From Virgibacillus profundi (GTDB taxonomy: Bacteria; Bacillota; Bacilli; Bacillales; Amphibacillaceae), in NCBI RefSeq assembly GCF_002287375.1, contig NZ_NPOA01000015.1, forward strand, positions 1 to 64,000: a DNA stretch of 64,000 nucleotides. Direction: 5' to 3'. Positions 15,729 to 24,907 of this stretch are shown in pieces (the stretch's first letter is position 1; every line of letters starts with the position of its first letter). Under the pieces are notes generated by a model that had not been told where the DNA came from, did not search any database, and was given only the letters and a program-made list of their open reading frames with translations. Made by a program: the position numbers and the translations under genes.

Positions 15729-16418
15729 TTAATCATTTAGTACCGATTGAAACTTGTAGCCGAACCCTCTGACGGTTAAAATATATCGAGGTTTTTTCGG
15801 ATTATCCTCGATTTTCTTCCGCAATGTGCTTAAATGAACGTGAACCGTTTTTAAATTTGCAGAGGAATCAAAACCCCAGATCAGATCAAATAATTGCTCA
15901 ACACTGAATACCTGATTCGGCTGTTTGACTAAATGGAATAGAAGCATTTTTTCTTTTGCAAAAAGATCGATGGTTTTCCCATTTTTAGAAACAGTTTTAT
16001 CAGAGAAATTGATCGTAAGTCCGCCAATCTCTACAGTATTGGAAAAGTTCCTGCCAGCTCTTCTCAGGTTTGCCTTTATTCTGGCAATGACCTCAGGGGG
16101 ATCGAAGGGTTTGGTGATATAGTCGTCACACCCGAGTTCGAACCCCTTCATAATCGTGTCTTTAGTTCTTTCACCAGTAATAAAAATCAGGATGCCATCA
16201 GAAAGCCTACGGTACCTCCGGGCAAGGTCAAACCCACTTGTGTCAGGCAAATGGAGGTCAAGTAAAACAATGTCTGGGGGATCTTTTTCTATCTTGTGCA
16301 GGCCACCTGCTGCATTTAAGGAATAATGTACAATATAACCTTCTTTTTCAAGGTAGAGACGTAGAATTTCAACGATAGAGAAATCATCCTCAACAATTAA
16401 AATATGAATAGGCCGCAT
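15729..16418 (-). CDS. OmpR/PhoB-family response regulator
   Basis: The receiver domain (1-118) has the acidic pair D11/D12, phospho-acceptor D54 in V-L-L-D-L-H-L-P-D, the T in F-I-T-G-E and K103 in I-T-K-P-F-D. The C-terminal winged helix (about 130-226) ends R-K-K-I-E-D-N-P-K-K-P-R-Y-I-L-T-V-R-G-F-G-Y-K-F, typical of OmpR/PhoB regulators. The gene is divergent from a 685-residue histidine kinase 140 bases away, so the two are presumably cognate. The target genes are unknown. Confidence 0.93.
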   Translation of the reverse strand: MRPIHILIVEDDFSIVEILRLYLEKEGYIVHYSLNAAGGLHKIEKDPPDIVLLDLHLPDTSGFDLARRYRRLSDGILIFITGERTKDTIMKGFELGCDDYITKPFDPPEVIARIKANLRRAGRNFSNTVEIGGLTINFSDKTVSKNGKTIDLFAKEKMLLFHLVKQPNQVFSVEQLFDLIWGFDSSANLKTVHVHLSTLRKKIEDNPKKPRYILTVRGFGYKFQSVLND

Positions 16419-16557
16419 ACCTTCATCTCCTTCAAGGCTACAATCTATCTTTAATATACCATAAAATTTAGTTAATTTGAGTGAATAGGAAAAAAGTAGT
16501 GGAATAAGTATCAGAATTATGGGAAAATGATGACAGATAAGGGGGGGCTTTAAGGTT

Positions 16558-18615
16558 ATGGTGAAGTGGAATCATATTGTTTTCTTACTGTTTTTTATCA
16601 TGATAATTATAACCGTACAGGCAGGTCTTGTTCATGCGAAGGATACTGTATCTGTTGACGAAGGAAAAGCAGTACTGCCTGAGCTCTCTGAGGATTCAAT
16701 CATTAAATTAAACGGCGAATGGGAATTTTACTGGCATGAGCGCCATGATTCAGTTGACCTTAGACAAGGAGGCGGTCAATTAAAGCCTTCTATTGTTGAT
16801 GTACCTGCAGATTGGAGCAACTATAAAGCACTGGGGGAAGCCCTGCCTTCAAGCGGCCATGCGACCTATCGTTTGCAAATTTACTTGCCTAAAAACGAAC
16901 TCGGTACATATAAAGCGATCTATATTTCCGGTGCTGCTTCCGCTTATTCATTATTGATAAATGGGGAGGAAAAGTTTCAAAGGGGAATCCCTGGTACAAA
17001 TAGAAAGGAAGAGATACCTGCAAATAGTTCTGAGGTAATTCCATTTTATGCTGAAACCAACCCTGTTGAATTAATTGTTCAGGTATCCAACTATAGTCAG
17101 CGACGTGCCGGAATCTATGAGCCTGTTTTGATTGGGGAACCTGAGACGCTTTTTAAGCATAGGGAAAAGACAATTTTATATCGGTCTATTATTGTGGTAA
17201 GTCTGGTGATTATTGGGTTATACCATTTTATAATATTTTTGTTTCGCAAAAAGGACTACTCGTTTTTGTTTTTTGCGATTGTCTGCACGGTTGTTGCGAT
17301 ACGTGCAACCATTATTGAACAAGCGCTCGCTGGTTACTTGCTGCCATTTTTAAATTTTGAGGTTGCAACAAGTCTTGAATATTTGGGTGCATCACTTGGT
17401 GCATTGTTTCTCACTTTATTTACCTGTACCCAGTTTCCTGAGGATATGCACAGGAAAATAAGGAATGGAATCACGATAGTTCTAGGCGTGTACAGTCTGT
17501 TTGTTATCCTGACTCCAGCTCTTGTTTTTACCCAAACGATGATTCTACTTCAGGTATTGGTCCTTGTGGCTGTGCTGTATGGTCTCATTATCTATATCAA
17601 AGCAGTACCGAAAAGACGTCCAGGATCTTATTTAAATGCAGCAGCAACCTTCATTCTGATTCTTTTGGTAATAAACGATGTGCTCTACTATAATGATTTG
17701 ATTCGGACAACGGAGTTAACCTCTGTTGGGCTGTTTTTCTTTTTATTTACCCAGGCAGTTATCCTGTCCAAAAGCTATTCGACGTCTTTTGCTAGGGCGG
17801 AGCGGTTGTCTGATGATTTAAGTCTGCTTAATGCATCACTTGAAAAGCAGGTGAAAAATAGAACAATAGAGCTTGAGATGGCGAATGATGAATTATACGT
17901 AACGAACCAAAAGTTGTATGAAGCCCAGCAATCTAAAAATAAATGGATTCGTAATATTTCCCATGAAATTGCTGCACCATTGACGGCGATTCAGTCCTAT
18001 ACAAAGGGTATGGTGGATGGGGTCATTGAGCCCGAGCAAAAATATACCCGGCTCATCCATGATCAAAGTAAATATCTTTCCAGCATGCTGCATGATCTTC
18101 ACGATATTTCGGAGATGGAAAATAATCAGATTACGTTTTCCATGAAGAAGATGAATATCGGTCCCTTCATACAGGGCATTTATGAAAAATATAAATGGGA
18201 TCTTGAGAAACAGGGGATTGAATTTGTTCATAAAGACTTGCTTCCTTTGGATTTGGAGGATCTGTTTGTGCGGATTGACCCCATTAGAATAGAGCAAGTT
18301 ATTGTCAATCTTTTAAAAAATGCCCAGCGATTCGTAGGAGAAGATGGGAAAATCACATTGGAGCTTGCGTTAGGGACGGGCGATGTTGTCATCGTAAAGA
18401 TTATGGATAATGGGATTGGAATTAAAGAAGATGAACAAAATCAGCTGTTCCAGCGTTTTTATAAAAGTAAGCAGCGAAAAGCCCATAATGGTGCAGGGCT
18501 CGGGCTCCCCATTGCAAAGGAAATTATCGATTATCACAATGGGGAAATCTCCGTGGAAAGCATACCAAGTGAAGGCAGTTGCTTTTATTTTATGCTGCCG
18601 ATTGAGGCTGAGTGA
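16558..18615 (+). CDS. Sensor histidine kinase with 7TMR-DISM sensor region
   Basis: A signal peptide (1-27) precedes an extracytoplasmic beta-rich domain (about 45-200) that opens with L-N-G-E-W-E-F-Y-W, a galactose-binding-like fold seen before 7TMR-DISM modules. About seven transmembrane helices follow (205-410), then a coiled coil (420-460), the kinase dimerisation box N-I-S-H-E-I-A-A-P-L-T (His469), N-box L-L-K-N-A-Q-R-F, G1 D-N-G-I-G-I and G2 G-A-G-L-G-L-P-I-A-K. All catalytic motifs are present. The sensor layout suggests binding of a carbohydrate or related ligand. It is divergent from its likely response regulator. Confidence 0.93.
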   Translation: MVKWNHIVFLLFFIMIIITVQAGLVHAKDTVSVDEGKAVLPELSEDSIIKLNGEWEFYWHERHDSVDLRQGGGQLKPSIVDVPADWSNYKALGEALPSSGHATYRLQIYLPKNELGTYKAIYISGAASAYSLLINGEEKFQRGIPGTNRKEEIPANSSEVIPFYAETNPVELIVQVSNYSQRRAGIYEPVLIGEPETLFKHREKTILYRSIIVVSLVIIGLYHFIIFLFRKKDYSFLFFAIVCTVVAIRATIIEQALAGYLLPFLNFEVATSLEYLGASLGALFLTLFTCTQFPEDMHRKIRNGITIVLGVYSLFVILTPALVFTQTMILLQVLVLVAVLYGLIIYIKAVPKRRPGSYLNAAATFILILLVINDVLYYNDLIRTTELTSVGLFFFLFTQAVILSKSYSTSFARAERLSDDLSLLNASLEKQVKNRTIELEMANDELYVTNQKLYEAQQSKNKWIRNISHEIAAPLTAIQSYTKGMVDGVIEPEQKYTRLIHDQSKYLSSMLHDLHDISEMENNQITFSMKKMNIGPFIQGIYEKYKWDLEKQGIEFVHKDLLPLDLEDLFVRIDPIRIEQVIVNLLKNAQRFVGEDGKITLELALGTGDVVIVKIMDNGIGIKEDEQNQLFQRFYKSKQRKAHNGAGLGLPIAKEIIDYHNGEISVESIPSEGSCFYFMLPIEAE

Positions 18616-18920
18616 ATGGTAGGAGATTATATGGAAGAACGAAATTCAACAGATGGATAAAGCAGATAAAATCATGGAATTGGCCCCCATGCTTTAATAC
18701 TATAAATCGATGTGAATAATGAATCTTTTATTGAACAAATTCGTATGAATAACTGTGGACAGGTTTTAATGGTTCTAAAGTTATTTGGATAAAATATAAA
18801 AATAGATTTTTGGTTATAAAGATGTTACTTTTGGAATATCTTTAATATGATTTGATAGTTTTACACTGATAGGAAAGTATAACTTTTTTAGGCAGTAAAG
18901 GAATATATCCTTTTTCCTTT
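18616..18920 (+). other. Gene-free stretch after the histidine kinase
   Basis: A ribosome-site-like TAGGAG precedes an ATG at 18631, but the frame closes after nine codons. Other frames are short. Near 18890-18915 an AAAGGA/TCCTTT hairpin marks the entry into the structured repeat that follows. Nothing else is recognisable. Confidence 0.3.
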
Positions 18921-19050
18921 CTGCATAAGTGCAACTAAGGCATCGCCCAAAGGTTGGCGAGTGCCAAGTTTTCTAAGAAACCAGTATAAGTGCAGGCCTT
19001 GTGCTTTCGCCACCTAAGGCTTGGCGATAAGCTAGGTTTTCTAAGAAAAA
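18921..19050 (+). repeat. Structured dispersed element, two tandem copies, upstream of the isoprenoid gene
   Basis: Copy 1 (18921-18981) and copy 2 (18982-19050) share ATAAGTGCA, then TCGCC..., an AAGGCTTGGCGA-like arm and a closing AAGTTTTCTAAGAAA (copy 2 has TAGGTTTTC). TCGCC and GGCGA pair within each copy. A related copy lies at 58571-58662, also just upstream of a plus-strand operon. It may be a structured RNA leader or a dispersed repeat. Confidence 0.6.
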
Positions 19051-19099
19051 AATGTGACATACAAAAATAACCAGACATAATACAGAGGGAATGTAGAGA

Positions 19100-21478
19100 A
19101 TGAATGAAATGTTACTGAATAATGCCGATGCAGGATATCTGCTGGCTGAAAAGAAGGCCGCTGATTATTTTAATATATTGAATGAGCGAGTCTCCCAATA
19201 TACCTATATCCCTGTTTTAACAGACGATTTTAACTCCTGGAAACAGCAGCATATGCCTCGTTTTTCCTTTTTTCCATTTTTAGCAAACTTGAAGAAAAGT
19301 CCTGATACAAAAGATTATCATCAATATATTCGGTGGATGGATAAAACCGGGAAGCTGGATGATTATCTGGATCGCAGTATTTCCTATATCTTCATGCGTG
19401 ATCTTGGAAAGGCTTTGGATACACCTGAAATGAAAAGTCGTGTTCAGCGTTCTGTTGACAGGCTGAAAAATCATCTAACAAAGAAGGACAGAGTCGACCG
19501 GGAGGAGCAAACGTTCAGTATGGCCGGCCTGTACCGTTTTGCAGAGAAGGAAGGCGTGGAGCCTACCCTGATTTGGGTGATGGAAAAATTAAAGAAGGTT
19601 TCTTCCAATATTCCGGATGGTATGAATGCAACTGAAGCCCAGCGGAAATTGATCAAAATCATTGCCGGTGTCGTGATGCAGGTAATGGAGGAGATGGGAG
19701 ATGAGACCCCAGCCCGCGAACGAAAAGAAAGACTTGAGAAAGCAATTCGCCTTGGCTATTGCTATGGATTGACATACCCCTTTATTGATGATTTGTTGGA
19801 TGCCAATATTTTATCGCCTGATGAGGAAAAGCAATATTCTGATCTGATCCGGACATCACTGATTACTGGAGAGGTGCCTGACCTGGGAGTTTGGACAGGA
19901 AATAACAAAGAACTGATCGTATACATTCATGCGGAACTTCGGGAGGCTTTTCTATATATTAAAGACCATCAGAACCCGGATACAAGAGACGACTTCCTTG
20001 GGCAATCGTACGTGTTTTTTAAATCCCAGGAGGTGGACCGTGCCAAGGATCTTTCCAATGGCAATTACACGAATGAAGAGCTTTTTATTCCTGTCATTAT
20101 GAAGGCAGCTTCTTCCAGGTTGATCGTTCGGGCGATTATTCGTGCTTCCGAGGATGAAGGGATTGACAGCCGGACATTTTACTATGGTATCTACAACCAG
20201 TTGGCCGATGATTTTGCCGATATGTTTGAGGATACGAAACAGGGTGGGGTGACACCATATACGTATTACCTGAAGTATCATGATACACGCCCGAATTTGA
20301 TCAATCCCTTTGAAATGTACTGGGCAGTTATTGCCTATTTAATCCATGATTTATATGATTCCGATCCAAAAACCTGTGAAGTGATTCTGGATAGGGCAAT
20401 TAACGGTTTGAAGCGATATAAAGTACGTATGGGAACTGAAAAATACAAGGAAGTTATGGCTATTTTTACATCCGGAATTCCGGAATTCAACAACCTTATC
20501 CAATATATGGTCCGAAAAGCCGTGGATGTGGAATTTTTTGATAAACTCGTTAGGGATCATATGATTGCTGATTTGAAAAAGGAACGAAAAGAGCAGGAAA
20601 ATTTTATCGATACGGTCAAATCTGTTCGTGATGAAATCAACGAAAACCTCAGCATTTCACAGAATGAGCAGGAATCTTTCATCAAGGTACCTATTATGGA
20701 TGCAGCCAATTACAGTCTGGAAGGTGATGGCAAGCGGCTCAGGCCAATCATGGCATGGGTTATGGGTGTAAACGAATATGGACTTGATCAGACCGCAATC
20801 GTTCCCCTTCTGAAATCGCTGGAATATATGCACACAGCATCATTGGTTTTCGATGACCTACCATCACAGGATGATGCGCCAATTCGCAGGGGACGTGAAA
20901 CCGTGCATGAAGTGTATAATCATGCCATCGGGGAATTAACCGGGCTTTTTCTAACCCAAAAAGCTGTAGAGGAACAGAGTTTGCTTGAGTCATTCGATTC
21001 ACGAGCAGTGCTTCGGTTGGTTCGCTATTCCGCCAAAATGACAGCAGAAATGTGTAAGGGCCAGGCAATGGATCTGGATTCCAAGGGAAAGCAACTAACA
21101 CTGGAGGAATTAAATACGATCTGCTTTTACAAAACCGGAAAGGCCTTTGAGGCTTCGCTGATTATGCCAGCCATTCTCGCTGACAAAGACGAATCGGAAA
21201 TGGAAGTATTGAAAAAATTCGCCTATCATGCAGGCATTGCTTTTCAGATTAAGGATGATTTGCTTGATGTGGAAGGGGATCTTGATTTACTTGGCAAACC
21301 CGTGTTAAAAGATGCGGAAAATAACCGTTCGACATTTGTATCCGTCCTCGGTGTAAAGCATGCGAAAAAGGCAATGTGGGACCATTATTCCCTTGCAATT
21401 GAATCACTGCAAAGTCTTCCACAAAAAGATTCGTTTCTGAAACATTTAATGAATTATATTGTGAACAGGGATTCTTGA
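19100..21478 (+). CDS. Two-domain isoprenoid enzyme: terpene-synthase-like half fused to prenyl diphosphate synthase
   Basis: The 792-residue protein is about 2.5 times the usual trans-prenyltransferase length. The C-terminal half (about 505-792) is a trans-isoprenyl diphosphate synthase: G-K-R-L-R-P (544-549), first Asp-rich motif D-D-L-P-S-Q-D (585-591) with R-R-G, and second motif F-Q-I-K-D-D-L-L-D (715-723). The usual A-G-D-x-L-L block after the first motif is replaced by unrelated residues. The N-terminal part (about 190-450) is helical with its own F-I-D-D-L-L-D (228-234) and N-Q-L-A-D-D-F-A-D-M-F-E-D (366-378), resembling the two metal sites of class I terpene synthases. It may make a prenyl diphosphate and then convert it. 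The cyclase role is inferred. Confidence 0.8.
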   Translation: MNEMLLNNADAGYLLAEKKAADYFNILNERVSQYTYIPVLTDDFNSWKQQHMPRFSFFPFLANLKKSPDTKDYHQYIRWMDKTGKLDDYLDRSISYIFMRDLGKALDTPEMKSRVQRSVDRLKNHLTKKDRVDREEQTFSMAGLYRFAEKEGVEPTLIWVMEKLKKVSSNIPDGMNATEAQRKLIKIIAGVVMQVMEEMGDETPARERKERLEKAIRLGYCYGLTYPFIDDLLDANILSPDEEKQYSDLIRTSLITGEVPDLGVWTGNNKELIVYIHAELREAFLYIKDHQNPDTRDDFLGQSYVFFKSQEVDRAKDLSNGNYTNEELFIPVIMKAASSRLIVRAIIRASEDEGIDSRTFYYGIYNQLADDFADMFEDTKQGGVTPYTYYLKYHDTRPNLINPFEMYWAVIAYLIHDLYDSDPKTCEVILDRAINGLKRYKVRMGTEKYKEVMAIFTSGIPEFNNLIQYMVRKAVDVEFFDKLVRDHMIADLKKERKEQENFIDTVKSVRDEINENLSISQNEQESFIKVPIMDAANYSLEGDGKRLRPIMAWVMGVNEYGLDQTAIVPLLKSLEYMHTASLVFDDLPSQDDAPIRRGRETVHEVYNHAIGELTGLFLTQKAVEEQSLLESFDSRAVLRLVRYSAKMTAEMCKGQAMDLDSKGKQLTLEELNTICFYKTGKAFEASLIMPAILADKDESEMEVLKKFAYHAGIAFQIKDDLLDVEGDLDLLGKPVLKDAENNRSTFVSVLGVKHAKKAMWDHYSLAIESLQSLPQKDSFLKHLMNYIVNRDS

Positions 21479-21490
21479 TAGTTTTTAAAA

Positions 21491-21540
21491 AAAGCAGATG
21501 TATGTCTCCACTTTATATGGTGGTAATGTACATCTGCTTA
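21491..21540. terminator. Hairpin after the isoprenoid gene
   Basis: AAGCAGATGTA and TACATCTGCTT (21492-21502 with 21529-21539) form a perfect 11-bp stem with a long loop. The T-run is on the minus side; the plus side is only AT-rich, so plus-strand termination would be weak. Confidence 0.5.
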
Positions 21541-21642
21541 TATATTTAGTTCTTTTACCCCCGGGTTGCCCAGGTATCATCTTTAGATTTCAAGTCATAA
21601 AGATGATAAACTTAGGAGTATTATTGAAAGGAGAGATACAAT

Positions 21643-22485
21643 ATGACTTTATCAATCCCGGAGATCACACTAAATGATGGTGTTACTTTACCGGTTATCG
21701 GTTTTGGTACATACAACCTTAATGGAAATGAAGGTGCCAATGCTATCAATAGTGCAATTAACATAGGCTATCGGTTAATTGACTCTGCTTATAATTATGA
21801 AAATGAAGGAACGGTAGGGGAAGCTGTTAGGCGCAGTTCGATTCCAAGGGAAGACTTGAGAATTACATCCAAATTACCAGGTCGCTATCAGACGTATGAT
21901 AAAGCTGTCACTACCATTCAGGAATCCTTATATCGTGCAAATCTGGATTATTATGATTTATATCTTATTCATTGGCCAAACCCAAAACAGGATAACTATG
22001 TTGAAGCATGGCAAGCATTAATCGATGCTAAAAAATGGGGGTTGATCCGCTCCATTGGTGTTTGTAATTTCCTGCCTGAACATCTGGAACGCCTGGAAAA
22101 AGAAACCGGCACAAAGCCAAGTATAAACCAAATCGAATTACATCCATTTTTTAATCAGAAAAAACAAAGAATATGGAATGAAGAAAACAATATTAAAACA
22201 GAATCCTGGAGTCCGATAGCCAGGGCAAATGATGTTTTAAACAATGGAAATCTTAGAAAGATAGCCGATAGTCATAACAAGACGGTCTCACAAGTCATTT
22301 TACGTTGGCATTATCAACTGGGAACAATTCCAATTCCAAAATCTGCTTCTCCAGAGCGGCAACGTGAAAATATATCTATTTTTGACTTTTCTCTAAACGA
22401 AACAGAAATGAATGCTATTGCAGAATTAACCCGGCCGGATGGCAGACAGAAAGATCAGGATCCTGCTGTTTATGAGGAATTCTAA
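21643..22485 (+). CDS. Aldo/keto reductase
   Basis: A 280-residue NADPH-dependent (beta/alpha)8-barrel oxidoreductase. The catalytic tetrad is present: D47 and Y52 in L-I-D-S-A-Y-N-Y, K77 in I-T-S-K-L-P, and H110 in Y-L-I-H-W-P. The C-terminal cofactor segment I-P-I-P-K-S-A-S-P-E-R is also intact. It resembles the YvgN/YtbE group that reduces methylglyoxal and other aldehydes; the substrate is inferred from the family. AAAGGAGAG upstream supports the start, and it is a single gene with its own terminator. Confidence 0.93.
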   Translation: MTLSIPEITLNDGVTLPVIGFGTYNLNGNEGANAINSAINIGYRLIDSAYNYENEGTVGEAVRRSSIPREDLRITSKLPGRYQTYDKAVTTIQESLYRANLDYYDLYLIHWPNPKQDNYVEAWQALIDAKKWGLIRSIGVCNFLPEHLERLEKETGTKPSINQIELHPFFNQKKQRIWNEENNIKTESWSPIARANDVLNNGNLRKIADSHNKTVSQVILRWHYQLGTIPIPKSASPERQRENISIFDFSLNETEMNAIAELTRPDGRQKDQDPAVYEEF

Positions 22486-22498
22486 TAATTATGATGGA

Positions 22499-22537
22499 CG
22501 CACCACTAGTAAGTAATGAGTGGTGCGCTTTTATTTT
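22499..22537 (+). terminator. Terminator of the aldo/keto reductase gene
   Basis: CGCACCACT (22499-22507) pairs with AGTGGTGCG (22519-22527), followed by CTTTTATTTTTTT. Confidence 0.85.
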
Positions 22538-22597
22538 TTTATATCGTCCATGGATGGTCGATAGTCGTAACATTTATCTCAGGATGTCCATCATTAT

Positions 22598-23462
22598 TCA
22601 TTTTTCCTTCAATGCTTCAATTTCCTTTTTGTCCAAACCTGTAACTTCTGCAATAAAATCAATGGATGCATCTTTCTTCAGCATTTTCAGTGCGACTTCT
22701 TTTTTTTCTTTTTCTCTACCTTTTTCCTCATAAGAGATAGGAATTTCCATAATTTTATCTGCTTCATCCATCTGTTGAATTTCGTTCTTCAATATAATCT
22801 CCTCCTGTTCATTCAGTTTTAAATATCTTTCAAAAAAACCGTAGACCAGTCTTTGTTTTGTTGGATCCAACTTCATTTTCACTAGCATTCTTAGAAATTC
22901 CTTCTTTACCTGTACTCGTTCTTCTTTAGTGTAACCCATTTTACTCAGGAAGAGCCGCAGCAGCAGGGTTGCCGGACTTTAGGTAATTTCTCCAGTTCTT
23001 TTTACGCAGATGTAGTGTGAGATAATTAAATGTGAGTACATGGAGGAAAGGAAATTCCATCGTATATTGATTCTTTTCCCAGTTTTCATCATAACTAAAT
23101 ACTGCTATCGGTATAATTGGCTTCCGGTATTTATGATAAAGCAGGCTGAAGTATTGATACATTCGCTCGTGGAAATGGGCTTGTTTGAAACTTTGTGGCT
23201 CAATATGAATAATAATAACAGATTCGATATCCTTCATTTTTGCTTCAACTACGATATCAAGTCGGCGGGCTTCTCCCTCAAGCAGGTCTGTGAAAACCTC
23301 TTCTGATAATGGTTTCACTTCATGGAAGTCAATTATTTGGTGGACCTCCGGGAAAAAAGCATCCAAAAACTCTTCGAAAAATGTGTGGATCAGTTCCTTG
23401 AATAATTGATCATGGCGGGTATAGACTGTGGGCTTTTCCTTGATAAGCTGTGCCACTGGCAT
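22598..23462 (-). pseudogene. Rpn-family PD-(D/E)XK nuclease, interrupted by a frameshift
   Basis: The first part (23462 to about 22950) carries Y-T-R-H-D-Q-L-F-K-E-L-I, L-E-G-E-A-R-R-L-D-I-V-V-E-A-K and I-I-I-H-I-E-P-Q-S, the D-E-K-like motifs of Rpn/YhgA-like nucleases. It ends G-N-P-A-A-A-A-L-P-E-stop. Removing one C near 22946-22950 gives A-A-A-A-L-L-S-K-M-G-Y-T, which continues directly into the second frame (22598-22939: K-E-F-L-R-M-L-V-K-M, then a charged tail). So one single-base insertion splits an otherwise complete gene of about 288 codons. A sequencing error is the alternative. Confidence 0.85.
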
Positions 23463-23794
23463 AGGCAATCTTCCTTTTCAATTTTATGAGGGATAATACG
23501 TGGTGAATTTCTACCAATAGTATAGCAGAAATTTTGTAAAAGGAAAGCGTTATCATTATGTTTTGAAATGGGTATTTCTAGAACATTAAAATTAGATATC
23601 TCCTGCTGCTGTTTCAATGAAACTTCACCAGTGGAATAATCTCCTCTACTGATACAGAATATGAATCCTTTTGTTTTGATTTCTTATAAATTGAGAAATA
23701 ATAATATATCAGTCCATATGTAATGTTATAAAAGTTCGGATATAAAATGATTTTTAATTAGCTTGTTCATCCTATTGCTTTTCATTAAAAGGAG
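23463..23794. other. AT-rich intergenic region with no gene seen
   Basis: No ribosome site with an open frame, no strong hairpin and no recognised RNA was found. The right part leads into the dioxygenase operon promoter. Confidence 0.4.
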
Positions 23795-23860
23795 TTGACA
23801 ATAGGAAAAAGTTAGTATAATATTATATTTAATTAAAGATAAATGAATTAAGGATAAATA
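23795..23860 (+). promoter_or_regulatory. Promoter and direct-repeat operator of the dioxygenase operon
   Basis: TTGACA (23795-23800), 15 bases, TATAAT (23816-23821). Two direct repeats follow, AATTAAAGATAAAT and AATTAAGGATAAAT, 15 bases apart at about 23831-23859, where a regulator could block or read initiation. Confidence 0.55.
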
Positions 23861-23956
23861 AAAATAGAAAACACAATAGGTATCATAAACTGAGTTAGTA
23901 ATATTTATTTAAAATCAAATGTATAACAATTAAATAGTATGAAGGAGACAATTTAA

Positions 23957-24895
23957 ATGAAGAAAACAGAAGGTATTCACCATATTACAGCAATTGTAGG
24001 CCACCCACAGGAAAACGCAGATTTCTATGCAGGTGTTTTAGGATTAAGACTCGTTAAAAAAACAGTTAACTTTGATGATCCCGGCACCTATCATCTTTAC
24101 TTTGGTGATGATGGTGGGAAACCAGGTACAATTATTACATTTTTTCCATGGGCTAATGCGTATCAAGGAAAGATTGGCGGTGGCCAGGTAGGTGTTACCA
24201 CTTACATCATTCCAGTTGGAGCCTTGAATTTCTGGGAAAACAGATTAACGAAATTTAATATTGAGTTCAATAAAACGGAACGATTTGGAGAGACTTATTT
24301 GGAATTCGCTGATGTACACGGCCTGCAACTTGAACTTGTGGAAAGAAATGAAGGAGAAGCAAACAATTGGACTCATGGGGATGTCACACCGGAAGTTGCC
24401 ATTAAAGGTTTCGGTGGAGCGGTCTTATTATCTACCAATCCGGAAAAAACTGAGAGGACACTTCAAGATGTTATGGGGCTGGAAAAAGTCGCTGAAGAAG
24501 ATGATTTAATCCGTTTCAGATCCCATGGTGATATTGGAAATATTATTGATGTGAAACGAACGCCGATTGGAAGAGGGCAAATGGGGGTAGGAACAGTTCA
24601 CCATATTGCATGGCGTGCAAAAGATGATGAAGATCAATTGGATTGGCAGAAATATGTTGGTGACCAAGGTTATCGAGTAACACCAGTTCAGGACAGAAAT
24701 TATTTTAATGCTATCTATTTTAAAGAACATGGGGAAATCCTGTTTGAAATTGCAACAGATCCACCGGGATTTGCACATGATGAGTCCCATGAAACAATGG
24801 GGCAAGAATTAAAGTTGCCATCCCAATATGAACAACACCGTGAACAACTGATTAAATCACTGATACCACTGGAAATAAGAAGCCTGGATAAATAA
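23957..24895 (+). CDS. Ring-cleaving dioxygenase, VOC family (MhqA/MhqO type), copy 1
   Basis: The 312-residue protein has two vicinal-oxygen-chelate halves: G-I-H-H-I-T-A-I-V with F-Y-A-G-V-L-G-L-R-L-V-K-K-T-V-N-F-D (about 6-45), and G-T-V-H-H-I-A-W-R-A-K (about 214-224) with I-L-F-E-I-A-T-D-P-P-G-F. The conserved histidines and glutamate are the metal ligands. Relatives in Bacillus subtilis (MhqA, MhqE, MhqO) protect against hydroquinones and catechols. Start has GAAGGAGA upstream. It is first in an operon with a flavin reductase and a second copy of itself. Confidence 0.92.
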   Translation: MKKTEGIHHITAIVGHPQENADFYAGVLGLRLVKKTVNFDDPGTYHLYFGDDGGKPGTIITFFPWANAYQGKIGGGQVGVTTYIIPVGALNFWENRLTKFNIEFNKTERFGETYLEFADVHGLQLELVERNEGEANNWTHGDVTPEVAIKGFGGAVLLSTNPEKTERTLQDVMGLEKVAEEDDLIRFRSHGDIGNIIDVKRTPIGRGQMGVGTVHHIAWRAKDDEDQLDWQKYVGDQGYRVTPVQDRNYFNAIYFKEHGEILFEIATDPPGFAHDESHETMGQELKLPSQYEQHREQLIKSLIPLEIRSLDK

Positions 24896-24907
24896 GGAGG
24901 AATTGAT

